NCBI GenBank assembly: GCA_015680685.1
Contig: MNCI01017476.1
Span: 1,521,656 to 1,585,655 of the forward strand
Direction: 5' to 3'
Origin: Gnetum montanum
Taxonomy: Eukaryota > Streptophyta > Gnetopsida > Gnetales > Gnetaceae
DNA length: 64,000 nucleotides
Part shown: positions 11,462 to 21,339 of the stretch, one piece after another
How positions within the stretch are numbered: position 1 is the first letter of the stretch
Layout of the letters: each line of letters starts with the position of its first letter
Program-made: the position numbers and the translations under genes
Notes under the pieces: generated by a model
Database searches by the model: none
The model's input: the letters and a program-made list of their open reading frames with translations, nothing else
Told to the model about the DNA's origin: nothing

Positions 11462-12589
11462 ATGGTTAGAGGGCTTGCCCGAAAGACGTCGACAAAGAAT
11501 ACGAAACACTGGACCGATGAAAGCACCAACAACGTTTATCAGCAGGTACTCAAGTGTGATCTTGTCAACGTAGAGGTGCAAAGATGAGGGAATCTGGAGA
11601 TAGGATGGCATAGGGGAAACAGGTTCAGGGAAGACGCAAATGAGGTTGGGATAGCTTTTTTATGCATAAGCAAATAGGCTTTCTCCTGCGATTGCCTTTG
11701 CATGGAGTTATGCCTTCATTTTGTGTTAAAGGGGGTTTCATAGACGAATTGTGTTGCGTCTGCACGGCCTGGGTGAGATGTGTTTCACCCATTTTGCTGA
11801 CCCTGCTCTTTTTTTTGCGTCCACTAGGCGAGTTGCGTTACGCTGGTTCATGGACTTGATTATAATGCGAATGCGGAAAGCATGTGCTGCGTATGTACAT
11901 CTTGTGTACGGGAAGTGGATGGGACAGTTAAAAGTAGTGATAAGGGTTAAGGGTAGGATTATGAGGAACACAAGGATGCACCCTCCGAGTGGATAGGCCA
12001 ACTTAAGTAGCCATCTCAAAACGCTGTCAATATTACACCACTAAGATGAATGCACCTTCGAACGACGTCCTCGTAACAAGTAACCTACAACCAAAGAAGA
12101 AAAGAGAGGGTACCATTGTTCATGCAAATCGTGGGTGAGGTTGTTGAAACAAGTACACTTAAAGACGAGATAAAGTGATCGGGCCGTGAAGGAGGAACCA
12201 TAGCACGAGGCCCAAGTCTTCACCCTTGAAGCTCGTCCCAGCATATCGCCGCCAAAGAACATCAGACTCAACGCACCTGACTGGTTATGTGAAGAACCAG
12301 CCAAATGAATCTGTGAAGCCAAAGCCTGATAGTGATGATGAGCGGAGATCCCCAAAGTTGTAATTAATGAGAACGCCTTTGGGGCTCTAGACGGTGAAAC
12401 TAACCTCTCAGAGGTACCACTGCTGGAATGGGTGCAGTGACAGTATCTCCGAGGGATTAGTAGTATGCCCTTCAGCACATCCAAGAGATCAGCAGAATGC
12501 CGGTGAGGTAGTAACACTGGGGCTATCTCAGCGTCCCACCCCATTTATCTTGTAGTTGCACAGAGATGATCACGTTCTCTTGACCTGTA
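11462..12589 (-). other. TAT-2 3' untranslated region
   Basis: Between the tandem-repeat block and the polypurine tract. Open frames exist on both strands (the longest is 12041-12544, minus) but have no recognisable domain and no counterpart in TAT-1. I see no gene here. Confidence 0.55.
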
Positions 12590-13100
12590 TGATGGCAGCT
12601 TATGAGTCCCAGTTTTAAGTCCTGGTAGATTGTCATTGCTAGTTTTAAGTCTCAGCAGACCATGGTCCCAATTTAAAGTCTGGGCGGACCAAAAAATGCT
12701 AGTTTTACGTCATAGCGGACAGTGGCGAAGCTGATTTATGGTCTCAGTAGACTATGCTGTGGGTGTTAGTTTTGTGTCATGACCCAGGGACAAGTTTGTG
12801 CTAGTTTTATGTCTCAACAGAAAACTACTTACCTACGCCAGTTTTGTGTCATGGTAGACAGCCAGTGCCAGTTTAGCGTCGTGGCGGACGCATGCAAAAG
12901 ATGCCAGGTTTTCGTCGTGGCGGACCTGTACAACACTACCAGTTTTATGTCATAGCGGACGGCTACAACTTGCTAGTTTTATGTCATGGCGGATGGTTAA
13001 TGCCAGTTTAGCATCTTGGCTGACACGTGAAGAGAGTGCCAGTTTTACGTCGTAGCGGACGGTTGTTGCTAGTTTAGCATCATAGCGGACGATTATGGCC
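12590..13100. repeat. Degenerate tandem repeats downstream of TAT-2 integrase
   Basis: About a dozen units of the form CTAGTTTTAAGTC...GCGGAC (plus strand), spaced roughly 35-55 bases apart with variable spacers. Tandem arrays in the region after integrase are a known trait of Tat/Ogre elements and a known source of satellite DNA. A related array lies at 21340-21570. Confidence 0.8.
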
Positions 13101-13128
13101 ATACCTGATGTTCACACTGGAGATATAG

Positions 13129-14580
13129 CTATATGTAGTACCGCTTCAGATATATATGATTAACAGGATTTGGTAGCTCGTTGCTATCGTTGTCTGCTAG
13201 CTTGAATGCTCCGTTGCCATCGTTGTCTGCTAACTTGAATGCTCCGTTGCCATACACATCAACCACCAAGAAAGGGCACTCCCAGTTTACAGAGAATTTG
13301 CCCACTGGTTCGCGAATGGCCTTGAGAACTAGATCTCCCTTCTTGATTGGGTGCTGCTGAAGATTGTGGCGATGCTTTTGCTTCTGCTTGTCTTGATACT
13401 TTTCGATTGTATCAAGCATTTGTATTCGCTTCTCTTCTACTAAATCCAGATCCATGATCCGAGACTCAGTGTGTTGAGCCTCATTTATAATCGTGGAGAG
13501 GACCATTCTCAGAGAAGGAGTTTGCAATTCGAGGGGCAGCACCGCCTCAGATTTGTAGACTAGGCTATAGGGCATACTGTCTGTAGCTGTCCTACATGTA
13601 GCACGGTATGCCCATAGCACATAGAGGATTTTTTCATGCCACCGCCTCTTATTGCTGTCAAGCATTTTCTTGAGCAGATTGATGATGACTTTGTTTGTGG
13701 CTTTAGCTTGACCATTTGCTTGCGGGTAATAGGGCGAGGAAAAAGATTGTTTAATGCCAAGGCTATCACAGATTCCGTACTACTAAACTGTGGCCCGTTA
13801 TCGGTCATGATAGTCATCGGGAGACCAAATTTGGTTACAATATTGTCTAAGATGAAATGGAAAATCTGTTGAGATGTGATCTTTCATAAAGGAATAGCTT
13901 CTACCCACTTCGTGAAGTACTCAATAGCGATAATTATGAAGCTATGACCTGCGAAAGATTTCGGTGTGATGGGACCTATGATGTCTAGTCCCCATCGTTG
14001 AAATGGCCATGTTATCTGAGTCGTATGTAACTCTGTAGGCGACACGTGTATAAGATTTTCGTAGCGCTGACACGTGTCACAAGTTTTAAGCTTTGTTAGG
14101 CAATATTTTTTCATGTATGGCCAGTAATACCCTAAGCGACGGATTTTTGAAGCCATAGCCCTTGGTGCTACGTTTCCTCCACATAATCCCTCGTGGACCT
14201 CGCCAACTATATGTTGTGCTTGGTCCTTATTAACGCAAGTAAGCAGCACACCATCAAAAGAGTGTCTACAGAGAATACTGTCTCCTATGATGACGTACTG
14301 CCTAGCTCGCTTGTGGATTGCATCTTTTTGCGCCCATGTTAATTCATGCGGTGGCTCGCCATGCAAGAGGTAAGTCTTAATACTATCGTACCATTCTGGC
14401 GTTCTGTCCTCGAGCAGAGAGGATATTTGCACCGCCTGAACGATAGGATCTGTGCAATCTGTTATTAATGTGGGACAGGTGTCAAATAGGTGTGGGGGCA
14501 CGTTGAAAGCCAGTGTAGCCAGTGCGTCAGCCAGCGTGTTATCAGTGCGTGGCATGTGCTGGGCATCGATGGTCGTGAAC
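13129..14580 (-). pseudogene. TAT-2 integrase
   Basis: Would insert the cDNA into the chromosome. From the N side: the linker with EWYDSIKTYLLHGEP; the zinc finger, where HEGLCGG is followed by Asn instead of the second His, with CDTC intact (about 14080); the core with WGLDIIGPI (first Asp, about 13975); TDNGPQFSS (second Asp, about 13800); and GQAKATNK, where the third catalytic residue is Lys (codon 13702-13704) instead of Glu. The C-terminal part (13665-13129) includes LWAYRATCRTATDSMPYSLVY and a 33-base tandem duplication encoding GNGAFKLADND twice (about 13183-13250). Frameshifts occur near 13880 and 13690. Lost His and Glu make it inactive. Confidence 0.88.
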
Positions 14581-14599
14581 CGCCTCAGAAGATCTTTAG

Positions 14600-15080
14600 C
14601 CGTATCCCAATAGGGCTGTAAATGTGTAGGCTTACAGGCTTAGACTCCTATGATCTGATTTATGACAAGCATCGAATCACCCCTAATTGCCAGGTGTCGA
14701 ACATCGAGTTCGCAGGCAGTTAGTAATCCCCTGATAAGTCCCTCGTACTCTGCCACGTTGTTCGTACAGGGGAAGGTCAAGCGATAAGCGTGAAGATGCA
14801 CATCCTCAGGTGATAGTGTAATAACTGTAGCGGCGTTGCCGCCTCTAATAGTTGAAGCTCTGTCGAAGTATAATGTTGCTTTGAGGCCTGTCAGAATAGG
14901 GCTTAAACTATGTACATGTTCATCTGGAAATTCAGGCTCTATGGTTGCCTGACTGTCAATGGGTGATGTTATTAATTGGTTAGCTATCGCTTGGCCTTTT
15001 ATAGAAGATTGGCCAATGTAATGCAGATCGAATTCCACCGTGATAGCCTTCCAACGAGCTATTTTGCTACTTTCGTATAA
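14600..15080 (-). pseudogene. TAT-2 archaeal-type RNase H (second RNase H domain)
   Basis: An extra RNase H located between the gypsy RNase H and integrase, the hallmark of the Tat lineage. Visible motifs are LYFDRAS (first Asp, about 14880), NNVAEYEGLIRGL (Glu, about 14750) and IRGDSMLVINQI (Asp, about 14670), so the acidic residues remain. It is thought to act on RNA-DNA hybrids during reverse transcription. A TAG near 14640 and the stop before 15038 interrupt the polyprotein frame. Confidence 0.85.
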
Positions 15081-16622
15081 GTTATGCGTAATGGCTCTAG
15101 GGATGTTATTTTTACAGATGATGTTGACTTAGCTACGAAAAAGATAATGCCTACACTTCTTGAGCATAAATACTAACGCTAAGCAATTACACTCTACTTC
15201 GCTGTACCTCGTTTCATACGCACATAGAGCATGACTCAAGTAGTAGATGGATACTTCTGACCCATCGCTCCTCCTTTTACAGAGTAATGTGGCTAAAGCT
15301 ACGTCTGAAGTTGCGAGGTAGATATAAAATGGTTGATCCCTTTGCGGTGGGAAAACTATTGGCAAGCGTTGAAGCTCTTGCTTCAAGCTGTCAAACGCAC
15401 GCTGACAGTCGTCCATCCATTCGAAATTGATCCCCTTTTTAAGCAAATGTTGCATAGGGTGTAACTTGTCGGTTAATCTCGAGATGAACCGCCTGATAAA
15501 CTGTAACCTCCCCTGTAATCTGTGTAATTGCTTAAGACTTGTAGGGGGTGTTAGTTCAACGATGGCTTTGACTTTGTCAGGATCCACACGTATGCCAGTT
15601 TTCGATACCACAAAACCTAGCATGTGTCCGGTTTTGACTCTGAACACACACTTTTTTGGGTTGAGTCGGAGATCGTACTTAGAACATCTTTTGAGGACTA
15701 ACTCCAAATCCTCTGAATGATCTTCTGACTTTAAAGACTTAACAGCTATATTGTCAACATAGTCATTTAGTCTCCCTAGGAGGTAATCGCTAAAGATGTA
15801 TGTCATAACTCGTTGATATGTCGCTCCAGCATTTTTTAAGCCAAAAGGCATCATGGTGTAACAAAAGGTTCCCCAAGGCATCATGAATGTCGTTGTTAGC
15901 TAGTGCTCTGGGTTGATGCGTATTTGGTTGTAGCCTAAGAAGCCATCCATGAAGGACAAAAGCGCATGTCCAATGGTTGTATCCACCAATTGATCGATAC
16001 TCGGCAATGGGAAGTTATCTTTGATTGTAGCTTTGTTCAAGTCCTAGAAGTCTATGCAGATGCATATTCCTCTGGTCTTTTTAGGAACCACTACAATTTT
16101 AGATGCCCAATCTGAGTAATCAACCGCGTGGATAAAACCAGCCTGGTATAGTTTAGTGATTTCATCATGTACTGCTAGTGCGACTTCTGGCTTGATCTTT
16201 CGTGCTTTCTATCTGACGGCTTTGATATGGGGATCTAGGATTATGTTGTGTTGAATTAATCTCAGGTCTAGTCCCGGCATATCCTCGTATGACCATGCAA
16301 ACACAGTGATATTATTCTGGAGAACCTATTTTATGTCATCATGTGCCTTTTGGTCTAATAGAGAACTAAGCTTGAGAGTTTTAGTCTCACCCCTATGCAT
16401 AACCATAGAGACCTCGTTGAGTGGATCTTTGGTTACATCCCCAGCTTCCAGATCTAGCGTGCACATCGATTGCTCTGGCCAGTCCAGGGATGTTTCTGAC
16501 GTGGCTATGATTGCGTCATTAAGGGCTATGTTAGTTTCTATTAGTGTGGGATCAGGCTGTCTAATGATTTCACCATGTAAGCTTGTTAAAACTAGTGGTG
16601 TAGATAAAATTTCATCCATCTG
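15081..16622 (-). pseudogene. TAT-2 reverse transcriptase and RNase H
   Basis: Copies the element RNA into DNA. The frame starts MDEILSTPLV at 16619. RT proper shows VVVPKK, FPLPSIDQLV and FMDGFLGYNQI, then the catalytic stretch YVDNI (about 15762-15751), where the second Asp of YVDD is Asn. Further on come LGFVVS, the connection region, and the gypsy RNase H with FYIYLATSDVALATLL and YETRYSEVECNCLALVF. Several TAG stops sit at Gln positions. The loss of the catalytic Asp means it cannot support synthesis as it stands. A possible 3' splice site (TTAACAG) directly precedes the start Met. Confidence 0.9.
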
Positions 16623-16640
16623 TTAATTATCCTACAAAAG
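16620..16640 (-). promoter_or_regulatory. Candidate 3' splice site before TAT-2 RT
   Basis: On the minus strand TTTTGTAG and, shortly after, TTAACAG precede ATGGATGAAAT of the RT frame. Ogre elements are known to splice an intron between protease and RT. Here such an intron would have to span the antisense gene. This is an inference from position and a short motif only. Confidence 0.35.
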
Positions 16641-17110
16641 TGGCAAATACGAGAGTAATTAGAAAGATACTAAGTTTGATGCGATAAGTGTTTAACGAAT
16701 AACGCTTAGTTTAGTGTATAGGATGTGACATGACGTTACTGAGCATAAGGCTAACTAAATTTTAAATTTTGCGAACAACCTGTAATTAATGAGACCTGAT
16801 TACAAGGAGATAAGATATAGTAGTTTAGGGTTGTTTCGGACCATAATGCGTGCAATATCTGACGTAATTAATGCCTCGATCCTCGAGTTCCAGCTCACAC
16901 CAGCATTAAGGCAAGTCTCGCTGAAATTGGGTATCAAGTCGGTTAAATTTTGCATATAAGTAAGTAGTTTTCATTTAGAACAGGCTATTTACCATCGCGA
17001 ATTTGAATTCTTAGGTGTTACAGAGAGAAAGGAGGAGAAGCAGAAGATTGGAGTGCGTTGTTTGCAAAGGTATGAAGGTGAAAAAGTGCAAAGGTGTTAG
17101 AACTGTAACA

Positions 17111-17229
17111 ATGGTGCCTAAAGTGAGAGGGAAGAATGCAAAATTGGCCAAGATTGACGAGGTGCAAGGGATCCTGCAGCGTGCATCGCAGGAAATGATC
17201 GAAGTGAGAGACCCTACGCCTTTGAATCG
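17111..17229 (+). pseudogene. Antisense gene exon 1, basic leader
   Basis: Starts MVPKVRGKNAKLAKIDEV and ends in LNR, with the Arg codon split by GTAGGC. The preceding frame from 17015 is also open and basic, so the true start may be earlier. The joined frame enters exon 2 correctly. I found no clear copy of this exon in TAT-1. Confidence 0.55.
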
Positions 17230-17506
17230 GTAGGCCATCCCTTGCTTATTCGTGTTACTTTTGCAGTGTTTATTCTTGTAGCGTTGTCTGTGTAAATTAG
17301 AATTTTAGACTATAGACCTCGTGTTAGCATGAGGGTTTATACACTAGGATCGCGTCTATCGCCGTTGTCACGGACAAACCTTGTATTGTTGCAAGGGTTT
17401 AGGCGATTTTAGCATGAATAGCTAAGCGTAATCTGTAGATTTTCTGTGTTTTAAGCATGAAAATCTAAATCTAGACATTGGTGTGTTTATTGTTTTCTCT
17501 ATACAG

Positions 17507-17934
17507 TATCATGTTAAGACCCGTCCTAATCGTCTTAGATATAGTCGGGGTTTTATGTTGTGTGAACCCAATCGTACCTAATGTGCCTCCCCCTCAAACT
17601 CGGTTGCATGGGAAGGCCATATGGTTTCAAAAGGATGCACTAGAGTTTCTGCAGTTTTTACTGCGTAACTACAACGTTATCATATGGTCACACCTGTCGA
17701 GAGATATTGCTGGCGCCATTTTGGAGCACCTGTTAGTGGGTTCCACGCAGGGAATTCTGGCTTTCTTGACAGACGGGGCTATCGACACTTGTCGTCCCTA
17801 GGACAGCGAACTTAGCGCCAGAGGGTTGAGGTGCTTAAGTTAGATCTGGGAAATGGCTCAGTTTAGCTGTTACCATGCATACAACACTTTTTTCGTGGCC
17901 CGTCACGTCTCGACTTACTTCCAGAACCCATCAG
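17507..17934 (+). pseudogene. Antisense gene exon 2, FCP1/NLI-interacting-factor-like domain
   Basis: Acceptor CTATACAG at 17499-17506. The protein reads RPVLIVLDIVGVLC, where the family has a hydrophobic strand and DxDGTL; the first Asp is kept and the second is Val. WFQKDALEFLQFLLRNYNV followed by IIWSHLSRD matches the RPG...FLxxLxxxFxVxIWS part. Later IWEMAQFSCY and NTFFVAR stand where the family has NTLLIDD, so the second Asp pair is lost, and YFQNPSG follows. Family members dephosphorylate RNA polymerase II tails or related proteins, but this copy is probably catalytically dead. In-frame TAG at 17799 and another near 17862. The donor is GTACAG at 17935. Confidence 0.68.
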
Positions 17935-18037
17935 GTACAGTGTATTATTCAGGGGGGGTATTTGTTTTTATTGGTGGTATTGTTATTATATGTCTATTGT
18001 CTGAAGCGTAAGATAAACATATGTGGTATGGTGCAGG

Positions 18038-18311
18038 TTTTTTATCCATGAGAACAAGTTAGTAGGCGATGGTGATGCCTGAACTTGGACTGAAATGATA
18101 ATAAAAGCGTTTACCTCTACTAGCAATGTATGCGCTGGTGTGATGGGGCAGATCGGCTTCGACATTCATGAATACCCCACCCGTTATGCTGATGCATTTG
18201 AGAATTGCCAGAATCTCAGGTGGTTACATTACGATTGGACTTTGGATCCGCCCCTAACCGTTGCAAACATGCAGAGGAAACTTCCTCCATTTCCTTTGCC
18301 ATTTGGACCTG
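18038..18311 (+). pseudogene. Antisense gene exon 3
   Basis: Acceptor GGTGCAG, donor GTAAAA at 18312. It encodes FFIHENKLVGDGDA, a TGA, then VMGQIGFDIHEYPTRYADAF and LRWLHYDWTLDPP, which would be the end of the phosphatase-like region. The phase from exon 2 is off by one and a T-run lies at the junction, so a one-base slip is likely. The phase into exon 4 is correct. TAT-1 has an acceptor at the same place (45752). Confidence 0.55.
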
Positions 18312-18405
18312 GTAAAATTGTTGTGCATGTTATTGTTGCATAATGTAATTGTGAATTGTAAATGTCGCGTAATAGTGTCCTTTAACATATGTCTTACATG
18401 ATTCA

Positions 18406-19140
18406 GTTAGGGAATCCTGAGAGATTACCCTTACAATTTTCGACCGCGAGGCGAATACCGTTCTCTTCCGCTACGGCGACATCAAGGAGGCACAACGCTA
18501 GCTCTGCCATGCGGTGGCCCCAGTTGCGGTGGTTACCAAGCTGCGCCAAGCGAGGCTAATGCACTTATTCTTGGCCGTAACCCCTGATGTCCCTGTTAGT
18601 GAAATGTTAACCCTGGTTAACTCCTTCAGCGAAAGGGCTGAGCGCTTTTTCACGCACGTGCATCACGTACGTGTAAGTTTTGATATTGATGCTTAGTTTC
18701 TTGCAGACCTTTTCAGCATCCCCTCTGACGGCCTTCCCATAGAGGAAAAGGTGAAGAAGAGCCTCGCCTGCCAGGAGTGGCTGGAGGAGTGGCTAGGGGC
18801 GAAGAAGGAGCCTAAGGGGATCCCTTGTGAGAAGATCAAACTAGAGATTGCCAAGATGATTTATCCCCTGTTCTGGGCCCGGGCTTTCCCCAANNNNNNN
18901 NNNNNNNNNNNNNNNNNNNNNNNNNNNNNNNNNNNNNNNGTATCATGCGGGAGGTTATGGAGGAAGGGACCCAGTTTAACTAGGCAAGCTACTTTGCTGA
19001 GGGGTTACGCACTGAAATGATCAGGCTTCGCCAGAAGCTTATTTCTCGTTTCAACGTGCATTACGCCTTCTTCATAGCTTGCCTTCGACGTTTTATTGAA
19101 TTTTTGGTTATCCAAAGGAATGGGGTCTGGGTGGAGCAAG
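18406..19140 (+). pseudogene. Antisense gene exon 4, retroelement-type domain
   Basis: Reads ITLTIFDREANTVLFRYGDI, LMHLFLAVTPDVPVSEML, SERAERFFTHV, then ADLFSIPSDGLP. After an N gap (18894-18939) it continues with ASYFAEGLRTEMIRLRQKL and VHYAFFIACLRRFIEFL. TAT-1 encodes the same order at 54540-55215 (LFALFMLPSLAMS, VTKFFTCLYGF, SNPFGIPAS, HFTFLYAYLRRFVEFL). The FFT...FGIP pattern resembles the plant-mobile or plant-transposon-protein type domains often seen in plant retroelement extra ORFs, but I cannot name the family with certainty. Stops at 18418 and 18499. Confidence 0.6.
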
Positions 19141-19445
19141 ACTGAAATCNAGGGATCCTGTCCATGGGTAGTGCCGAAAATGTGGGTAATCCAAGGTTTG
19201 GATAGNACCCCAGGAAGGGATTGGCGAGTCTCTGTCTATAACGACAAGGGATTTGGCAACGTCTCAAGTGCGAGGCCTCGACAACGTAGGCGGGGTGATG
19301 CCCACCTACACTGGCGATGCTTCACGGGGGAAANACTTCTGGCGAAGCCTGATCATTTCAGTGCGTAACCCCTCAGCAAAGNTGTAAAAGGCTTCGCTTA
19401 ACTGAGGCCCCCGTGAAGCCTGCAAATGGCACAGGCCTAACCACG
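18894..19445. other. Unreliable assembly stretch with N runs and an inverted copy
   Basis: There is a 46-base N run at 18894-18939 and single Ns at 19150, 19206, 19334 and 19382. The 46 bases at 18992-19037 recur exactly in reverse complement at 19336-19381, and beyond this the similarity continues in diverged form. A second allele or element copy joined in the wrong orientation is the simplest reading. Coding predictions between about 19140 and 19573 should not be trusted. Confidence 0.8.
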
Positions 19446-19573
19446 CAAGTCAGAGTTCAGTAGAGTAAACCTCCACCTGGTAAGCTTAAAAGAAACGTAG
19501 TGGAAGTTATTGTATTACACAATTTTTATTCAAGATACTTTGAATCGTCTAAATGTAAATGTGATATGAACAG

Positions 19574-19756
19574 TGAGACCTATGGAGCAGTTGACCCCTG
19601 AGACAGGGGCAGTGATATTAAGTTGTGGGGAAGGGGCCCCAGTTTTGGAAGAAGAGGCCCCAGCTGTTAGGACTGGCGACGCACAGACTCTTGTGCGTGA
19701 GGAGAGGGAGGAGGCAGGAATTGTTGACGCACCCCCCACTGTGACCGGCAGAGGTG
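19574..19756 (+). pseudogene. Antisense gene exon 5, Glu/Pro-rich linker
   Basis: Acceptor TGAACAG, donor GTAAGC at 19757, followed by a 67-base intron. The peptide runs MEQLTPETGAVIL, APVLEEEAPAVR and EEREEAGIVDAPP, low-complexity and acidic. The phase into exon 6 is correct. It is the likely disordered linker between the two halves of the protein. Confidence 0.5.
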
Positions 19757-19823
19757 GTAAGCGTATTGGATATTTTGAGGAGTTTTGTCAACAATTAAGA
19801 TTTTTAACTAAATTACGCTATAG

Positions 19824-19952
19824 GTGAAGAAGATGCATTCACGTCTGCCTCTGTGAGCAGAACTTGGAGAGAGTTTCCTGACAAATTCACCTTCATGGAA
19901 GGCGTTGTTAGTGATATGATCGAGCGTCTCGAGCGCGTCGATCCTGGAGCTG
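19824..19952 (+). pseudogene. Antisense gene exon 6
   Basis: Reads EEDAFTSASVSRTW, FPDKFTFMEGVVSDMIERLE and RVDPGAG, ending at donor GTATGT. TAT-1 has the matching exon near 55930-56060 (METS-like start, EFMKEIMDDMVDRL, LAPNVG) ending at donor GTAAAA, so the exon boundary is conserved. The 77-base intron that follows keeps the phase. Confidence 0.6.
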
Positions 19953-20029
19953 GTATGTCATTGCGTCCATGGGTTTATCTTATTAGAAAGTGGTAATTTT
20001 TCACTTATATTGATAATGTTTGCTGTCAG

Positions 20030-20845
20030 GAGCTCACCTTCGATGGGACCCAACGAAGCCTATTGATTTGGACACAGTGGAGCCTCCATCTGACTGGGCG
20101 GTCATGCCACGTAGCATTTATGAGGAGATGCGTAAATGTGCGTTACGCACGACTCGTTCCTTCTGGGAGAGTAAGTGTCAATGAAGACCTCTGGAAAAGG
20201 CTGCAGAGGTCAAAGAGGGAGAAGGAGTCTTTGGCTAAAGAGGTCGGAGACTTAAAATCGTGTTGCGAGTTCCTGCAGGCGCGGGCAATGGGTGAGGAGG
20301 ATTGGCGCACAGCTATGATTGACTACTCTCGCTATTGGACCGCAATCAGGAACAGCGTGCAAACCAGTCGGGAGTTGGTGGAGTAGCGGATGCAGATAGA
20401 GCTGTTATCTCAGAAAAGCCAAGACTGGAAGGATTTCTGCACAAGTATGCAGGAGTGGGGGTAGAAAGAAAAGGATCACAAGCATCTGTATAAGCGAGAA
20501 AGTATCACTTATCGTTAGCATTACCGTGATTCTGCCGTCAAAGCTCAAACCTTGCGAGTATTCCTTGATGTCATTGACGCGTCTAAAGCTTTTGAGAAGT
20601 TCCAGGAGTAGGTGACAGTAAGCGTGTCAACGGAAAGAGATATGACCCTTCCTGAGGACGAGACTACTATCCCTACTTTCTTCCCTGATCCACCTCGTTG
20701 AACTAGTGTGGAAAAGGGGAAGGTGAAGGCTAGAGCTGCTCTAGGGAACGACGTATGGTATGAACTAACGGAAGATGAGATTATGCAGCGTCTATGGGTT
20801 GGTTTAGAACAGCTCCCCTTTGTTGCGGAAGCAGGACCATCACGA
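20030..20845 (+). pseudogene. Antisense gene exon 7, coiled-coil region
   Basis: Starts GAHLRWDPTKPIDLDTVEPP and continues to RSIYEEMRKCALRTTRSFWES, where the frame shifts by one near 20170. It then goes on with NEDLWKRLQRSKREKESLAKE, DLKSCCEFLQAR and a long Lys/Glu/Gln-rich helix to MEKGKVKARAALGNDVWYEL and DEIMQRLWVGLEQLP. TAT-1 matches along its length (56252-57069: KTFWESHRSNEGLWK, MEKGKILARVDLGDIDW, NEIIHRLEEGIQRFP). Donor GTAATT at 20846. The heptad-like pattern suggests self-assembly or partner binding. Confidence 0.65.
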
Positions 20846-20921
20846 GTAATTTTAAACATTATTGCATCTAAATTTTCTAATTATGGTGTCAAGGCTTTGC
20901 TAATGTATTTGTTGTATACAG

Positions 20922-21155
20922 GTACAAGAATTAGAGGGCGAAGGCGAACAAGGTGAGGAACAAGCAGAAGAAGAGGAGCGTAATAGCGAAGAGTGTCCTC
21001 TTGTGGAGCTGATATTGGAGCAAGGACCTCGTGGGGATGGCATTTCTCGCGAAGGAACACCTTCTAAGAAGGACAGCCCACTTGAGGACGATTTATTAGG
21101 CTTGGAGCCTGACCTAAGGGATACAGGTGATAGTGGCACCAGGGGGGATGTGTAA
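20922..21155 (+). pseudogene. Antisense gene exon 8, acidic tail and stop
   Basis: Acceptor TATACAG, 78 codons including TAA at 21153. The tail is strongly acidic (EGEGEQGEEQAEEEER) with a Ser/Asp-rich end. TAT-1 has a much shorter last exon (57191-57250) with a run of prolines, so this end is not conserved. Confidence 0.6.
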
Positions 21156-21339
21156 GTGTAACTTATGCATGATTTTATTGACTGGAATTGAACAGTGGCT
21201 ATATGAATGTTGAAAAGACTGGCATTAAGATCTTCTGTATGGTTTTAAATGCTATTTATTTTATTTCTTTTATATCTTTATTTGCAGGGCATAAATGTGG
21301 TTGTCCAAGGCTTAGAATAAGTTACGTTGCTGTGAAATG

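Larger units (their letters stand above)
17111..21155 (+). pseudogene. TAT-2 antisense multi-exon gene, FCP1-like plus coiled coil
   Basis: A gene on the strand opposite to gag-pol, between protease and RT. I infer eight exons: 17111-17229, 17507-17934, 18038-18311, 18406 to about 19140, 19574-19756, 19824-19952, 20030-20845 and 20922-21155. Introns have GT...AG ends, and five of them join in a consistent reading phase. Product in order: short basic leader, FCP1/NIF phosphatase-like domain, a retroelement-type domain, Glu/Pro-rich linker, coiled coil and acidic tail. TAT-1 holds the same gene in the same place. A few stops and at least two frameshifts break this copy. Function unknown; the phosphatase-like domain lacks key Asp residues. 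It could be a captured host gene kept by the lineage. Confidence 0.75.

Noticed and set aside
12041-12544. 167-residue open frame on the minus strand in TAT-2
   Set aside because: It lies in the 3' untranslated part between repeats and purine tract, has no recognisable domain, and has no counterpart in the other elements.
17507-17934. FCP1-like exon as an ordinary host gene into which elements inserted
   Set aside because: It lies inside the LTR-bounded TAT-2, and the same exon is found in TAT-1 at the same relative place, so it travels with the elements.
18673-18706. Possible 34-base intron (GTAAGT...TTGCAG) in antisense exon 4
   Set aside because: Too short for a plant intron, and TAT-1 reads straight through the same place with matching residues on both sides (FFT...FGIP), so it is coding.
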